64,000 nt of DNA, taken from Phyllobacterium sp. 628 (lineage in GTDB: Bacteria > Pseudomonadota > Alphaproteobacteria > Rhizobiales > Rhizobiaceae). The stretch lies in assembly GCF_014189505.1 (NCBI RefSeq), contig NZ_CP050301.1, positions 2,363,501 to 2,427,500 on the forward strand, in the 5' to 3' direction. This document shows positions 45,626 to 54,744 of this stretch, one piece after another. Made by a program: the position numbers and the translations under genes. Under the pieces are notes generated by a model. That model was not told where the DNA came from and searched no databases. It saw only the letters and a program-made list of their open reading frames with translations. Position 1 is the stretch's first letter, and each line of letters begins with the position of its first letter.

Positions 45626-48091
45626 ATGCAACGTCGGGAGACGGATACACAAACGAGTGAACGGCACTTTTTTCTGCCTCCGATGGCGGATGAAGTGGCT
45701 ATTGCCGGTCAAACGACGCAGAATGAGATTGTTGCATCGGCAGGCGAAAGCTTGGCGGCCCGGGAGCGTCGGCTGGCAATCCGAGCCCGCTTGTACTTCC
45801 GGCTGGTGCTCCTTGCCTTTCCGCGGGCATTGGCGCGGGAATATGATCGCGGCAGTTTCTTCCTGTTTGTGCCGGTCTTTGCCGGTGGCGGCGCAATCGG
45901 CTATTTCAACCTGCCGGAGGAGCCGAAGCTCAGCGCCATGCTTTTTGGCCTGACCACGCTGACCGGATTGCGGTTTTTGGCAGAGAACCGCCAGCGGATA
46001 AAATTCAGTCTGACAATTGCATTGACTATCATTGCCGGAATGCTCTGCGGCAAGTTGGAAACATTGCGCATGGACACTGTCATGCTGGGCTCCAGCATCA
46101 CCACGCGCCTAACCGGCCGTATCGTTGCAATCAGCCAAGGTGAGAAGGGTGGCTGGCGGTTGACCATGGATGTGATAGCCACCGAGCGCCCGCAACTGCG
46201 TTTCGCCCCCGAGCGGTTGACGATATCAGCCCGTTCATTGCCGCCGGATATTCATATTGGCGGCGGCGTGCGCGGGCTCGTGCATTTGCGGCCGCAATCG
46301 GGACCGGTTCGGCCAGGCAATTACGATTTTGCCTTTTACAACTATTATCGCGGCATTGGCGGCAACGGTTTTTTCCTTGGCAAACCGGAAAGCCTGCAAC
46401 TTGCCGATCCGCCTGGTATCACTGCGGAAATCCTGATCACCGTCGCGGCGATGCGCCAGCAACTGTCCAGCCGCATTCAACGCAATATCCATGGCGAGCC
46501 CGGAGCCATCGCGGCATCACTCATTACCGGACAACGGGACGGTATCAGCGACGAAACCAACAATGCGATGCGCTTGAGCGGCCTGTCACATGTACTGTCG
46601 ATTTCCGGTTTTCACATGGCGCTTGTCGCGGCACTGGTTATTGGCTCTCTGCGGGCATGCATGGCATTCTTTCCGGGTTTTGCCGCGCGCTACCCGATCA
46701 AGAAGTTTGGCGCGATTATCGCGCTGATCGCCTCGGCCTTCTACCTATTGCTTTCAGGACTGGACGTGGCGGCCCAGCGCAGCTTCGTCATGCTGGCAAT
46801 CATGCTTCTGGCCATGACGGTCGACCGGGCGGCTCTCTCGCTGCGCAACGTCGCTCTTGCGGCCTTGGTGACGATCGCGATCGCGCCGCACGAAATTCTC
46901 GGGCCGAGTTTCCAGATGTCTTATTCTGCTACCGCAGCGCTCATCGCATTTTACGGTTGGCGGGCACGGAGGAAGGCAAACAGGAAAGGGCAGGCCAAAC
47001 GCAGCAATGGCTTCCTCCTGATATTGCCGGGTAAGATTATGGATCACGTCACCGATGCCGCCATGACATCTCTGGTTGCGGGATCGGCCAGTGCGATTTT
47101 TGCCGCCTATCATTTCAACAACACTGCACCGCTAGGCCTGTTTGGCAATGGACTGGCATTGCCGGTTATTTCGGTTCTGGTCATGCCATTCGCCGTGCTG
47201 GCGCTGCTTATGATGCCATTCGATCTCGACTGGCTGCCATTCCAGGTGATGGGAGAGGGGCTCGAACTCGTCACCATCATAGCCAATCACATTGCTGCGC
47301 TATCGCCCGCAAGCAATCCGGGGCTTATGCCGCAGACAAGCCTGATCCTGTTGAGTGCGGGACTGGTAATCATTCTGTTGCTTTCGTCGTGGCTGCGTCT
47401 GTGCAGTCTGCCGCTCTTTGCAGCCGGACTCCTGATCATGGCGCGAACCACACCGCCGGATATCATCTTGTCCGAGGATGGCAGGCTGGTTGGCGTGCGC
47501 GAGGGCGGTAACCTGCTGGTCAACCGGGCATTGGGCGGAACATTCAGCCTCAGGAACTGGCAGCAAGGTTATAGTCTTGGTGCAGTGAGCAAACCAGTAA
47601 AGGCCGAAAGCAATGGCGGGGAAGGCGGGTTTGAATGTGCGGAAAAGCTCTGTGTTGTGCGAGAACCGGGTGGCCTGATTGTGGCTTATACCGACGATCC
47701 GGCCCAGCGGGAAGCGGCGTGCAGCGAGGGGGATATTGCTATTCTGGCCTTTGCCGGCGCGAACACCACATGCTCGAACGGCGCGGTGCGCGTCATTACC
47801 CGGCAAGATCTTGCATTGAACGGCGCGGCTGAAATTCGCTTTGAGGCCATGCGTCAGATGAGCGGGCAGGGGGAAGACGCCAATTCGGATGCGGATGCAA
47901 CCCGCAAAGCGCTGGCAGACCGTCTGCATTCAGCCGAGATCACCTATGCAGTCGGCCCGCCCGAACGGCCATGGAATACCTATCGCATTCATTCATTGGC
48001 GTCGCGTAATCTGCCGGAACGAGTACACAAGCCAAGGACTGATAAAAGCGCCCCGGACAGTGCCGGACGGGGCGCGCCAATTGATGAATAG
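45626..48091 (+). CDS. comEC: ComEC/Rec2 family competence protein
   Basis: An 821-residue polytopic protein with an N-terminal DUF4131-like region (about 90-270) and the Competence channel domain (about 280-590, with [21 protein letters not shown]). The C-terminal part (about 600-780) lacks a metallo-beta-lactamase metal motif. It would carry single-stranded DNA across the inner membrane in uptake. No other competence genes are here. Its 3' end contains an 8-bp hairpin (48048-48055 with 48068-48075), and it is convergent with lexA. Confidence 0.9.
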   Translation: MQRRETDTQTSERHFFLPPMADEVAIAGQTTQNEIVASAGESLAARERRLAIRARLYFRLVLLAFPRALAREYDRGSFFLFVPVFAGGGAIGYFNLPEEPKLSAMLFGLTTLTGLRFLAENRQRIKFSLTIALTIIAGMLCGKLETLRMDTVMLGSSITTRLTGRIVAISQGEKGGWRLTMDVIATERPQLRFAPERLTISARSLPPDIHIGGGVRGLVHLRPQSGPVRPGNYDFAFYNYYRGIGGNGFFLGKPESLQLADPPGITAEILITVAAMRQQLSSRIQRNIHGEPGAIAASLITGQRDGISDETNNAMRLSGLSHVLSISGFHMALVAALVIGSLRACMAFFPGFAARYPIKKFGAIIALIASAFYLLLSGLDVAAQRSFVMLAIMLLAMTVDRAALSLRNVALAALVTIAIAPHEILGPSFQMSYSATAALIAFYGWRARRKANRKGQAKRSNGFLLILPGKIMDHVTDAAMTSLVAGSASAIFAAYHFNNTAPLGLFGNGLALPVISVLVMPFAVLALLMMPFDLDWLPFQVMGEGLELVTIIANHIAALSPASNPGLMPQTSLILLSAGLVIILLLSSWLRLCSLPLFAAGLLIMARTTPPDIILSEDGRLVGVREGGNLLVNRALGGTFSLRNWQQGYSLGAVSKPVKAESNGGEGGFECAEKLCVVREPGGLIVAYTDDPAQREAACSEGDIAILAFAGANTTCSNGAVRVITRQDLALNGAAEIRFEAMRQMSGQGEDANSDADATRKALADRLHSAEITYAVGPPERPWNTYRIHSLASRNLPERVHKPRTDKSAPDSAGRGAPIDE

Positions 48092-48098
48092 CCGACAA

Positions 48099-48818
48099 TC
48101 AATAACGGCGGATCAATCCGACGAGCTTGCCCTGCACCTGAACCCGGTCTGGTCCGAAAATCCGGGTTTCGTAGGCAGGATTGGCAGCTTCAAGCGCAAT
48201 GGATGCACCCTTGCGGCGAAACCGCTTGAGCGTTGCTTCCTCATCATCGACAAGAGCCACGATGATCTCGCCGGGGCTGGCCGTATCGCCGCGCTTGATG
48301 ACAACCGTGTCGCCGTCAAAAATACCGGCTTCGATCATTGAGTCACCCTTGACCTCAAGGGCGTAATGTTCACCACTGCCGATCATATCCGGCGGCAGGC
48401 TCAACATATGGGTCTGGTTCTGGATGGCAGAGATCGGCACACCGGCGGCGATGCGGCCCATGACCGGGATGCTGACATTGGCCGGCATATCACGGTCGCT
48501 CGAACTGTGCTGCAGTGGCCGTGGCGGCGCGATGTTGCGGCCCAGACTGCCTTCGATAACGCTTGGTTCGAACTTGCGCTGGCTGTTGAGGCCGGGGGCA
48601 ATGGAATCGGGCAGGCGCAACACTTCCAGCGCACGGGCCCTGTTGGCAAGCCGGCGAATGAAACCACGCTCTTCCAGCGCGGTGATCAGCCGGTGGATGC
48701 CGGATTTGGACGCCAGATCCAGCGCATCCTTCATTTCGTCGAAGGATGGCGGGATGCCCGTCTCCTTCAGACGCTCATGAATGAAGAGAAGAAGTTCATG
48801 TTGTTTACGCGTGAGCAT
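48099..48818 (-). CDS. lexA: SOS repressor LexA
   Basis: LexA, 239 residues from ATG 48818. The N-terminal winged helix is [20 protein letters not shown], with [20 protein letters not shown] as recognition part. The linker has the Ala-Gly cleavage site in [10 protein letters not shown]. The S24 domain has catalytic Ser in [10 protein letters not shown] and Lys in VVIKRGD. The linker between the domains is longer than in Escherichia coli, as in other Rhizobiales. An SOS box lies 54 bases upstream, showing autoregulation. Confidence 0.96.
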   Translation of the reverse strand: MLTRKQHELLLFIHERLKETGIPPSFDEMKDALDLASKSGIHRLITALEERGFIRRLANRARALEVLRLPDSIAPGLNSQRKFEPSVIEGSLGRNIAPPRPLQHSSSDRDMPANVSIPVMGRIAAGVPISAIQNQTHMLSLPPDMIGSGEHYALEVKGDSMIEAGIFDGDTVVIKRGDTASPGEIIVALVDDEEATLKRFRRKGASIALEAANPAYETRIFGPDRVQVQGKLVGLIRRY

Positions 48819-48871
48819 CGGCGATCCTTTAGCAGGGAATCGGAAAAACAAAACCAGAACAAACACTATCT

Positions 48872-48886
48872 GTTCCAGCATTGTTC
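48872..48886 (-). promoter_or_regulatory. SOS box (LexA operator)
   Basis: GTTC-N7-GTTC (48872-48875 and 48883-48886) is the direct-repeat operator of alphaproteobacterial LexA. It lies upstream of lexA on the minus strand and predicts autorepression. Confidence 0.9.
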
Positions 48887-48948
48887 TACAAGTGCTTAAT
48901 ATTCCGTTGCCTATACCGGGCGGTGTGGATGGAGGCGCGAAAGCTATT

Positions 48949-49085
48949 CGGGAATGAACCGCCCAAAACGTAGACATTTAAACGGGAATGAAAACGACCA
49001 ATTTTTGTTGAATTTATTAGCTCTTTTTGACCAAAAAAGGGGTCCCCAATACGGCAGTGGAACTATTTGAAAGTGTTCATTCCCG
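48949..49085. repeat. Left-end MuA-type binding sites
   Basis: CGGGAATGAA occurs at 48949-48958 and 48983-48992, and its inverse TTCATTCCCG at 49076-49085. Mu left ends also carry three transposase sites, one in a different orientation. The stretch 48819-49184 has no gene apart from the lexA promoter, these sites, and the direct repeats after them. Confidence 0.6.
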
Positions 49086-49117
49086 CTTATTTGTCAATGC
49101 ATTGATTTTGCTGGGTT

Positions 49118-49180
49118 TATTGGTGACTAATGCGCTGTTGTAAGTCTCGCGGAATGATTATTGGTGACCCTATTGGTGAC
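49118..49180. repeat. Three direct repeats TATTGGTGAC
   Basis: The 10-mer TATTGGTGAC is present three times exactly (49118-49127, 49159-49168, 49171-49180) just past the 3' end of the repressor gene. The function is unknown; it could bind the repressor, a host factor or a recombinase. Confidence 0.7.
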
Positions 49181-49184
49181 CTAC

Positions 49185-49655
49185 CTATGAACTGGACCAT
49201 GATCGTCGAGTTCGTTCTCGGCTGCTACACGACCTCGAGTGCCGCAGCATTTCAAAATTTCTGTATCTGTAATCTTGATAGTAGCGCTTGATTAGCTTTG
49301 AGTATGCGTCTGCATGTTCGCGCTTTTTATTATGAAGTTCCATGTTTTCAAGGCCTATGAGATCATCTTTTTGCTTCAGGTCCAGAAGAAAATCTCCAAA
49401 TGTTGCCCATAGCGCGTCATATAGAGGCCAATGTGCAACGTCGAACTCGCCTTCCAAAATGAACTTCAAGTCGATCCTCAACAAGTCGCAAATAGCGATA
49501 AGAGTGGATGCAGGCATTTTGGTTTTACCCGATAAGTAATTTTGAAGCGTCCGGTATGGGATATCGGTGGCTTCGCTCAGGTCGCGCATGGTCCAGTCGA
49601 TACGGGAAAGCGTATTTTTTAATCCGTCCCGGATTTTTTGGTCTAGGTTGCTCAT
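49185..49655 (-). CDS. Mu-like repressor (HTH, cI-like)
   Basis: A 156-residue protein from ATG 49655 with an XRE-type helix-turn-helix, starting MSNLDQKIRDGLKNTLSRID and continuing WTMRDLSEATDIPYRTLQNYL. The C-terminal part is not conserved to me. Its divergent position to ner-A-B, with a palindromic operator between, matches the c repressor of Mu-like phages. Lysogeny control of the transposase operon is inferred. Confidence 0.75.
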   Translation of the reverse strand: MSNLDQKIRDGLKNTLSRIDWTMRDLSEATDIPYRTLQNYLSGKTKMPASTLIAICDLLRIDLKFILEGEFDVAHWPLYDALWATFGDFLLDLKQKDDLIGLENMELHNKKREHADAYSKLIKRYYQDYRYRNFEMLRHSRSCSSRERTRRSWSSS

Positions 49656-49682
49656 TGACGTATACCTAATTAGGTGTATAAA
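49655..49682 (+). promoter_or_regulatory. Early promoter with embedded operator
   Basis: TTGACG (49655-49660), 16 bases, TATAAA (49677-49682) forms a sigma70 promoter toward ner and A. A perfect 12-bp palindrome ACCTAATTAGGT (49664-49675) fills the spacer, so a bound repressor would block polymerase. It abuts the repressor start codon. Confidence 0.65.
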
Positions 49683-49692
49683 TTCATGCATC

Positions 49693-49926
49693 ATGCACCA
49701 ATTAAAGAAAACCATACAGATTTCCGTTATTGGCTCGTCGGACCTCTATTCCGCTGTACGGGCAGGTTTTGTCAACCAAGGCACCTCATTAAATCAATGG
49801 TCCTTGCAACGTGGTATCAATAGGCAATCTGTTGAGAAAGCACTTAAAGGCCTCAGTACCAGTAAACGGGCATTGAATTTAGTTGAGGAAGCCATCTCCA
49901 GCGCTTTTCCAGAGTATGAACGCTGA
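49693..49926 (+). CDS. Ner-like DNA-binding protein
   Basis: A basic 77-residue protein from ATG 49693 with a probable helix-turn-helix (SLNQWSLQRGINRQSVEKAL). Its place, first in the early operon and right before the transposase with stop and start overlapping, is that of ner in Mu, which turns off early transcription. Sequence similarity to Ner itself is not obvious. Confidence 0.55.
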   Translation: MHQLKKTIQISVIGSSDLYSAVRAGFVNQGTSLNQWSLQRGINRQSVEKALKGLSTSKRALNLVEEAISSAFPEYER

Positions 49927-51947
49927 TGGGATATGTTTCTACACGCACATTTTGCAAGTTGGCCGGTATTACTCGTGAACGTGCTGCGCGCCTGCTTAAA
50001 AAGTGTTCGGCCGACCCTAAGTATGCGTGGCGTAGTCACACGCTCCAAGTACGTATCGCTCATGGCTGTGGTGGCCGCTCTGGCATTCAGTATCAGGTTA
50101 AAGTTTCCAGCCTTCCTGTCCATCTTCAAGACCGTTTAAAGGCCCTTGAATCATCTGATGAAGGCGTTTCGAAGCTTCGTTTCGGTGAAGAGGCGCAATT
50201 CGAACGCGCATGGAAGTATGAAGTTATCAGCGCTGCGCTTGTGCATCCGAAACATAGCTCTGAGCGTAAGGCTGAAATTGATCGCCTGCACGGAATTATG
50301 CGGCTGGATTGGACAGGCCAGCGGCGGCGGCTGACGCGAACCACACTTTATAAATGGATCGACATCTACGAGTTTGAGGGCATTCATGGCCTTGCTCAAA
50401 AGGTCCGCAGCGACAGGGGCTTAAAAAAGGTTTTCATCAACCGGGCGTGGTCAAAAGCCGTATCATTTGATGAGGCGACAAAGAAAGTGATTGCCGAAGA
50501 CATCACCCAGTTCATTCGCGGATTGATCGTGAAGGGAACAACCCGAAAGCTTATTCGCTACATGGCTTCCGATGAATTGCGCCGCTTGACCGCCGCGTAT
50601 GGTTTCTCGGTCAATGATCCATTAGTCGCGGTTAAGGTTTTCAACATTCCTGACGAGATCGTGACTGCTGAAACGCGGTTCAAGGCCGTCTACCGGCATG
50701 ATTTCGACCGCAAGGCCAGCGAGGACAACAAGCCGCGCATTCAACGCACCATTGCCGGTATTGCGCCAATGGAAATTGTCGTGATGGACGTTCACCACAT
50801 CAACGTCATGGTACGGCGCGCAGACGGTACCGTGGCTAGTCCGAAGTTTTTGGCATTTCACGATGTTGGCACCAACCGGGTTTTTGGTGAAATCGTCTTT
50901 CTTAACGAGCGCGGCGGTGTCCGCAATATTGATGTTATCGAGGCTTTCAAACGGATGTGCCAGCATTCCGCCTTCGGCATGCCGGAAACACTCTATTGCG
51001 ATAATGGTTCCGAGTATGGGTTTGCAGACTATCTAGAAGACGCCTTAAAGCTCAACTGCCGCGTCACGCCTTTCACCGATGCCGACCGCAACAGGATCAT
51101 CAGAGCCAAGCCCTATAATGCCTCAGCAAAAGTCGTGGAAGGCTTTTTCCGGCAGATGAACCAGCAGTTTTTCCGGTACGTTCCCGGTTGGATTGACGAC
51201 AACCGGATGAACCCAAAACGCCGTGAGCTTGGCAAAGTAATGCCGCCTTATGAAAACGGTATCGAAGAATTCTGGAAACTCGTCTTTCAGCTTCTAAAAA
51301 CCTATGAGCAAATCCCGCAAAAGGGCGCACTTGAAGGCAAATCACCGTCGCAAGTGTTTGAATCACATGTCAATGCCGGATGGGCCGCGACCGTGATAGA
51401 TGAAGAACGGTTCTATCTTGCCTTCTCCAAATCTGAGACCCGTAAACTTGAGAAACATGCGTTTCGTTTGGGTGGTCGGCTTTGGAGTTGCCACGAACTT
51501 GATTGCTGTTTCGAACGCACGGTGTCGGTTCGCGTTCCAGCATATCACGGCTTCAATCAGTTACTTGTTGAAACAACTGGCGGCAAGCATATCGGTTGGG
51601 CAACACCAGACCGGAAATTCAATTATCTCGATCCACGCGGTGCACAAACCAGTGCTGCGCGCGACAAGGATCGGCGTAAAGCACTGCGTGATATGAAGCG
51701 GTCGGTGCCGGAAATCGATGTTTTGGGCAAACTGATTGAGATCGGCGCACATGCCGTCCCCATCATACCTAATGAACCGGCCGGAGTAATTTCCGTTGCA
51801 ATGAACGACGTGGACGAGCGCGCAATCGTGCCGTCCAGATCGGAAAAGAAAACCCGCCAGCAAATGGAAGACGAGCAGCGTGTTGTCGATGAAGCACGTT
51901 CGCTCCTCGTCAATGCAGCGGCGGCTATGAACAAGAGGGCAAGCTGA
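49926..51947 (+). CDS. Mu-type DDE transposase (MuA)
   Basis: A 673-residue transposase with the Mu domain plan: N-terminal DNA-binding region (about 1-270), an rve catalytic core with D288 (VVMDVHHIN), D359 (LYCDNGSEYG) and E405 (AKVVEGFFRQ), then a Mu-C domain (from about 480) and a Lys/Glu/Ala-rich tail. Spacing of the triad is close to that of MuA. It would cut and join the ends seen at both sides. It is intact, without stops, and overlaps MuB by one base. Confidence 0.9.
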   Translation: MGYVSTRTFCKLAGITRERAARLLKKCSADPKYAWRSHTLQVRIAHGCGGRSGIQYQVKVSSLPVHLQDRLKALESSDEGVSKLRFGEEAQFERAWKYEVISAALVHPKHSSERKAEIDRLHGIMRLDWTGQRRRLTRTTLYKWIDIYEFEGIHGLAQKVRSDRGLKKVFINRAWSKAVSFDEATKKVIAEDITQFIRGLIVKGTTRKLIRYMASDELRRLTAAYGFSVNDPLVAVKVFNIPDEIVTAETRFKAVYRHDFDRKASEDNKPRIQRTIAGIAPMEIVVMDVHHINVMVRRADGTVASPKFLAFHDVGTNRVFGEIVFLNERGGVRNIDVIEAFKRMCQHSAFGMPETLYCDNGSEYGFADYLEDALKLNCRVTPFTDADRNRIIRAKPYNASAKVVEGFFRQMNQQFFRYVPGWIDDNRMNPKRRELGKVMPPYENGIEEFWKLVFQLLKTYEQIPQKGALEGKSPSQVFESHVNAGWAATVIDEERFYLAFSKSETRKLEKHAFRLGGRLWSCHELDCCFERTVSVRVPAYHGFNQLLVETTGGKHIGWATPDRKFNYLDPRGAQTSAARDKDRRKALRDMKRSVPEIDVLGKLIEIGAHAVPIIPNEPAGVISVAMNDVDERAIVPSRSEKKTRQQMEDEQRVVDEARSLLVNAAAAMNKRAS

Positions 51948-52723
51948 TGGAATTGGTTCATCCCTACGTGCCAAAGCAGGAATTATTCGTGGAGATCAGC
52001 GCCGTAAAGCGTATTCGCGACGGTATCCAGTATGCGCAAAATATCGGTTCGCCGGTCCAGATCGTCAGCGATCCCGGATACGGTAAAACCACTGCTCTAT
52101 ACTATCTCGCCAAAGATATGGGCGGAGTTTATTGCCATGTTGGCCAATCTCATAAAAGCGTCCCGGATATGTACCGGATGCTGCTAGCCGCTTGCGGTAT
52201 CTATCACGACTGCAACTATACCCGTGACCTTTACGGTGTGCTCATTCGCAGCCTCCGGCCATCGGAATATGCACTTGAGCACGAGCCGCGCAAGCTGTTG
52301 ATTGTTGACGAAATCCAGACACTGGAAGCAACCGCACAGCGCGAGCTTCAGAATATTCAGGAGACCTGCAACCTTGCTCTTGTGATCAGCGGAAACGGAA
52401 CACGGCTAGCCAGAACGAAGGTTGATCACACCGCGTGGAAACAGGTGGATGAACGTCTTGGCATGAAGATCAAGCTTCCACGGTTAGACAGGCAGGATTG
52501 TGACCTTATGGGCGCTGCCTACGGCGTCGAAGGTATGGATACCTATAATGCCATTGCCGATTTTGGTAGCCGCACAAATGCTCGCTTTCTTGGGCGTTTG
52601 CTAAACGACGCCAAAATGCTGACCTCTGGAACAGGCGGCATTCGTCTCCATCATATCCAGACGGTTCTCAAGGCCAAGCCTGACCTTACCAATTTGCAGC
52701 TTCAACAATCGGTTGCAGCTTAA
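51947..52723 (+). CDS. MuB-like AAA ATPase, target DNA activator
   Basis: A 258-residue ATPase with Walker A SDPGYGKTT (K47) and Walker B LLIVDEIQ (D121, E122). The protein lacks the N-terminal helix-turn-helix extension of Mu B and resembles the shorter TniB/IstB-like variants. It picks the target DNA and activates the transposase. It follows the transposase gene with a one-base overlap. Confidence 0.83.
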   Translation: MELVHPYVPKQELFVEISAVKRIRDGIQYAQNIGSPVQIVSDPGYGKTTALYYLAKDMGGVYCHVGQSHKSVPDMYRMLLAACGIYHDCNYTRDLYGVLIRSLRPSEYALEHEPRKLLIVDEIQTLEATAQRELQNIQETCNLALVISGNGTRLARTKVDHTAWKQVDERLGMKIKLPRLDRQDCDLMGAAYGVEGMDTYNAIADFGSRTNARFLGRLLNDAKMLTSGTGGIRLHHIQTVLKAKPDLTNLQLQQSVAA

Positions 52724-52816
52724 CCGCTGCAACCGCCTTGCATGCCTTGTTCAACCCATCCTGCGTATTTGTTTCGCGTTGCGCTCCCATCTAACCAGTT
52801 TAAGCAGGAGAACAAT

Positions 52817-53236
52817 ATGAATACCGGTATATTTGATACAATCGACGATCTTGACGACGCGGCAGATGCAATCCGCGCTTTCAATGAAATGTTGGTTCAC
52901 ACCGTTCAGACGGGCACAGATATCAGCAGACATGCGCGTGGAATGTACCTGTTATTGGGGCAACAGAGTGATGGTTTAGATGGTGCCCTTACGGCGGTTC
53001 GTGGCAATGCCAGAGCATTGCTCGAAAGCAAACTTGCTTGCCGGGATTTTGATCAGATTGCCCAATGGACGGGTCTTTCCCGGAAGGTAGTAGAAACGGT
53101 CGTCGGAATGGCTACTGGCATCCGCGTGCACAATTCTTCCGCTCCATCTGATGCCAACACAAATATGGCGGTACAGGGCTTCAATGAAGCTTTTGGCGAT
53201 GAGGTTGCCCATGCCAACACGCGGAGCGCCCAGTAA
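52817..53236 (+). CDS. Hypothetical Mu-element protein
   Basis: A soluble 139-residue protein, acidic at the N terminus (NTGIFDTIDDLDDAADAI), with an AGGAGAA ribosome site. It has no recognised domain. It overlaps the GemA gene by one base, so it belongs to the early operon, where Mu-like phages carry small accessory genes. Confidence 0.6.
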   Translation: MNTGIFDTIDDLDDAADAIRAFNEMLVHTVQTGTDISRHARGMYLLLGQQSDGLDGALTAVRGNARALLESKLACRDFDQIAQWTGLSRKVVETVVGMATGIRVHNSSAPSDANTNMAVQGFNEAFGDEVAHANTRSAQ

Positions 53237-53667
53237 TGGTAGCACATTCAAAAATTAGTGGTGCTGTCGGAAAAAAGCAGATTGCGTTGCTGCACGTGGC
53301 CAAGCGCGACCTTGCATTGGACGACGAGACTTACCGCGATATCCTTCTACGTTTTGGTGGTTGTAGCAGCAGTAAGGAGCTCGATGCCTTTGGCTTCGAT
53401 CACGTGATGAAATACTTCACTGCACTTGGTTTCCGCTCTGACTGGACCAAGCGTACTTTTGGTGAACGTCGTGGGATGGCAAGCCCTGCGCAAATTGATC
53501 TGATCCGATCACTGTGGCGGCAGTATACCGGCGAAGACGATCCCAGTGACTCCGGCTTGAATGCATGGCTGAATCGTTTTCAGAAAGTTGCGGCTCTGCG
53601 GTTTGTCGATGTCCAAAAAGCCACCAAGGTCATTGCAGCGCTAAAGGCGATGGTGGCTCGCGTTTAA
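53236..53667 (+). CDS. GemA-like regulatory protein (Mu gp16, DUF1018)
   Basis: A 143-residue protein of the GemA/gp16 family: KKQIALLHVAKRDLALDDETYRDIL then GGCSSSKEL, and MASPAQIDLIRSLW in the middle. Mu GemA modifies host gene expression and DNA supercoiling. It is the last gene of the early operon and is followed by a 9-bp hairpin at about 53698-53730. Confidence 0.85.
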   Translation: MVAHSKISGAVGKKQIALLHVAKRDLALDDETYRDILLRFGGCSSSKELDAFGFDHVMKYFTALGFRSDWTKRTFGERRGMASPAQIDLIRSLWRQYTGEDDPSDSGLNAWLNRFQKVAALRFVDVQKATKVIAALKAMVARV

Positions 53668-53778
53668 AATCGGTTTCGAAGTGCTTTCAAAGCCCATGGA
53701 ACGCCGTTTCAGAAATGGAGCGGCGTTTCCTCATTGTGGGCGTGGAACCTCGCGACAGGGCGTTTCTAGTGAAAAAAC

Positions 53779-54138
53779 TCAGATCGCGGTTTTTTGCAAT
53801 GCAGCCAGCTTTTTGCGACCCTTGGCTTTGAGCGCCTGTAGCTGGTTGATGACTTCATCAATGGACTGATCAAATTCCTCCGCGGTAATGGCTTCATTTG
53901 TCAGGCAGACGATGTACTTATCCTTGGAGAAACCCGGCGGGCGTACCCACTCTTTCAGACTGACATGAATAGCTTTGAAGCCGAGACCATTGCCATATGT
54001 TGCGGTCAGCACTTCAAACATATCATCACTGCATGCCATGGCTTCCCTCACTGGATTGAATTGCTTTGAGCGGGCGAATCTTTCGAGTTCAAAATAAGGG
54101 TAGGGCGTTCGCAATGGCCGAGTAATCCCTTGCTTCAT
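53779..54138 (-). CDS. Hypothetical protein on the opposite strand (119 aa)
   Basis: A frame starting MKQGITRPLRTPYPYFELER runs against the phage genes. It has no membrane helix, a basic C terminus (KAKGRKKLAALQK) and no recognised domain. An A6C/GT6 hairpin overlaps its 3' end and could end its transcript. A lone reversed gene within a phage operon suggests a lysogenic-conversion (moron) gene, but the ribosome site is weak. Confidence 0.5.
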   Translation of the reverse strand: MKQGITRPLRTPYPYFELERFARSKQFNPVREAMACSDDMFEVLTATYGNGLGFKAIHVSLKEWVRPPGFSKDKYIVCLTNEAITAEEFDQSIDEVINQLQALKAKGRKKLAALQKTAI

Positions 54139-54312
54139 TTCGCACACAGTTTTGATATCGGCTTAATGTCCGTATTGTCGGCTTCATTGCGATTTTCAGT
54201 GTGAGGGTTTATGAAGAGAAGTTCTCTAAACCTTCCCCCAGCTTGATTTTACCACGTACCCGCAAGGGTTTGTGTCTATAGCGCAAGTCTTTGCCGGTAT
54301 ATCCGTCTCTCC

Positions 54313-54744
54313 ATGGAAATCTCATGGACTGATCACGACGGAAACTACCTATCAGGTCGCATTGAAGCGAATGTACAGCCGTTTGTTGAAGCTCTAGGTC
54401 TCGATGACGCTGCCGATTTCTTCCTAAATTTCGGCGGCTCAATGATTTATGTCGGAAAACGCGGACCAAATGCAAACAATGCCGTACTCCGAATTCTAGG
54501 CGAAGAGGTCGTTCGGAAACTAGGTGACTGTTTTGGCGATTTGGGATGGATGCGCATTCCCTTAGCAACAAAATTCATGGTTCGATATTTGACCTCACAA
54601 GGGCGGTCAATGCGCGAGATTACACGAATTCTGCGCATCACCGATGTCACTGCCAGAAAATATCGCAGGAGTGATCAATATCTGCGTGATGCGACCTTGA
54701 ACTCAAAAGAGTATTTTGAACGTGCCAAGGTTGATCTGGCATGA
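54313..54744 (+). CDS. Mor-like transcription activator
   Basis: A 143-residue protein with the Mor pattern: a dimerisation region containing FLNFGGSMIYVGKRG (compare the GGxxxYIPxG of Mor) and a C-terminal helix-turn-helix (SMREITRILRITDVTARKYR). Mor activates the middle or late promoter of Mu. A 13-base palindrome AGAGAAGTTCTCT at 54215-54227 lies 86 bases upstream. Its stop overlaps the protease start (ATGA). Similarity to Mor is moderate. Confidence 0.6.
   Translation: MEISWTDHDGNYLSGRIEANVQPFVEALGLDDAADFFLNFGGSMIYVGKRGPNANNAVLRILGEEVVRKLGDCFGDLGWMRIPLATKFMVRYLTSQGRSMREITRILRITDVTARKYRRSDQYLRDATLNSKEYFERAKVDLA

Noticed and set aside
54209..54571. Minus-strand frame across the Mor-like gene
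   Set aside because: The plus-strand frame has a helix-turn-helix and operon fit; this one is basic, unlike any protein, and lacks a ribosome site.
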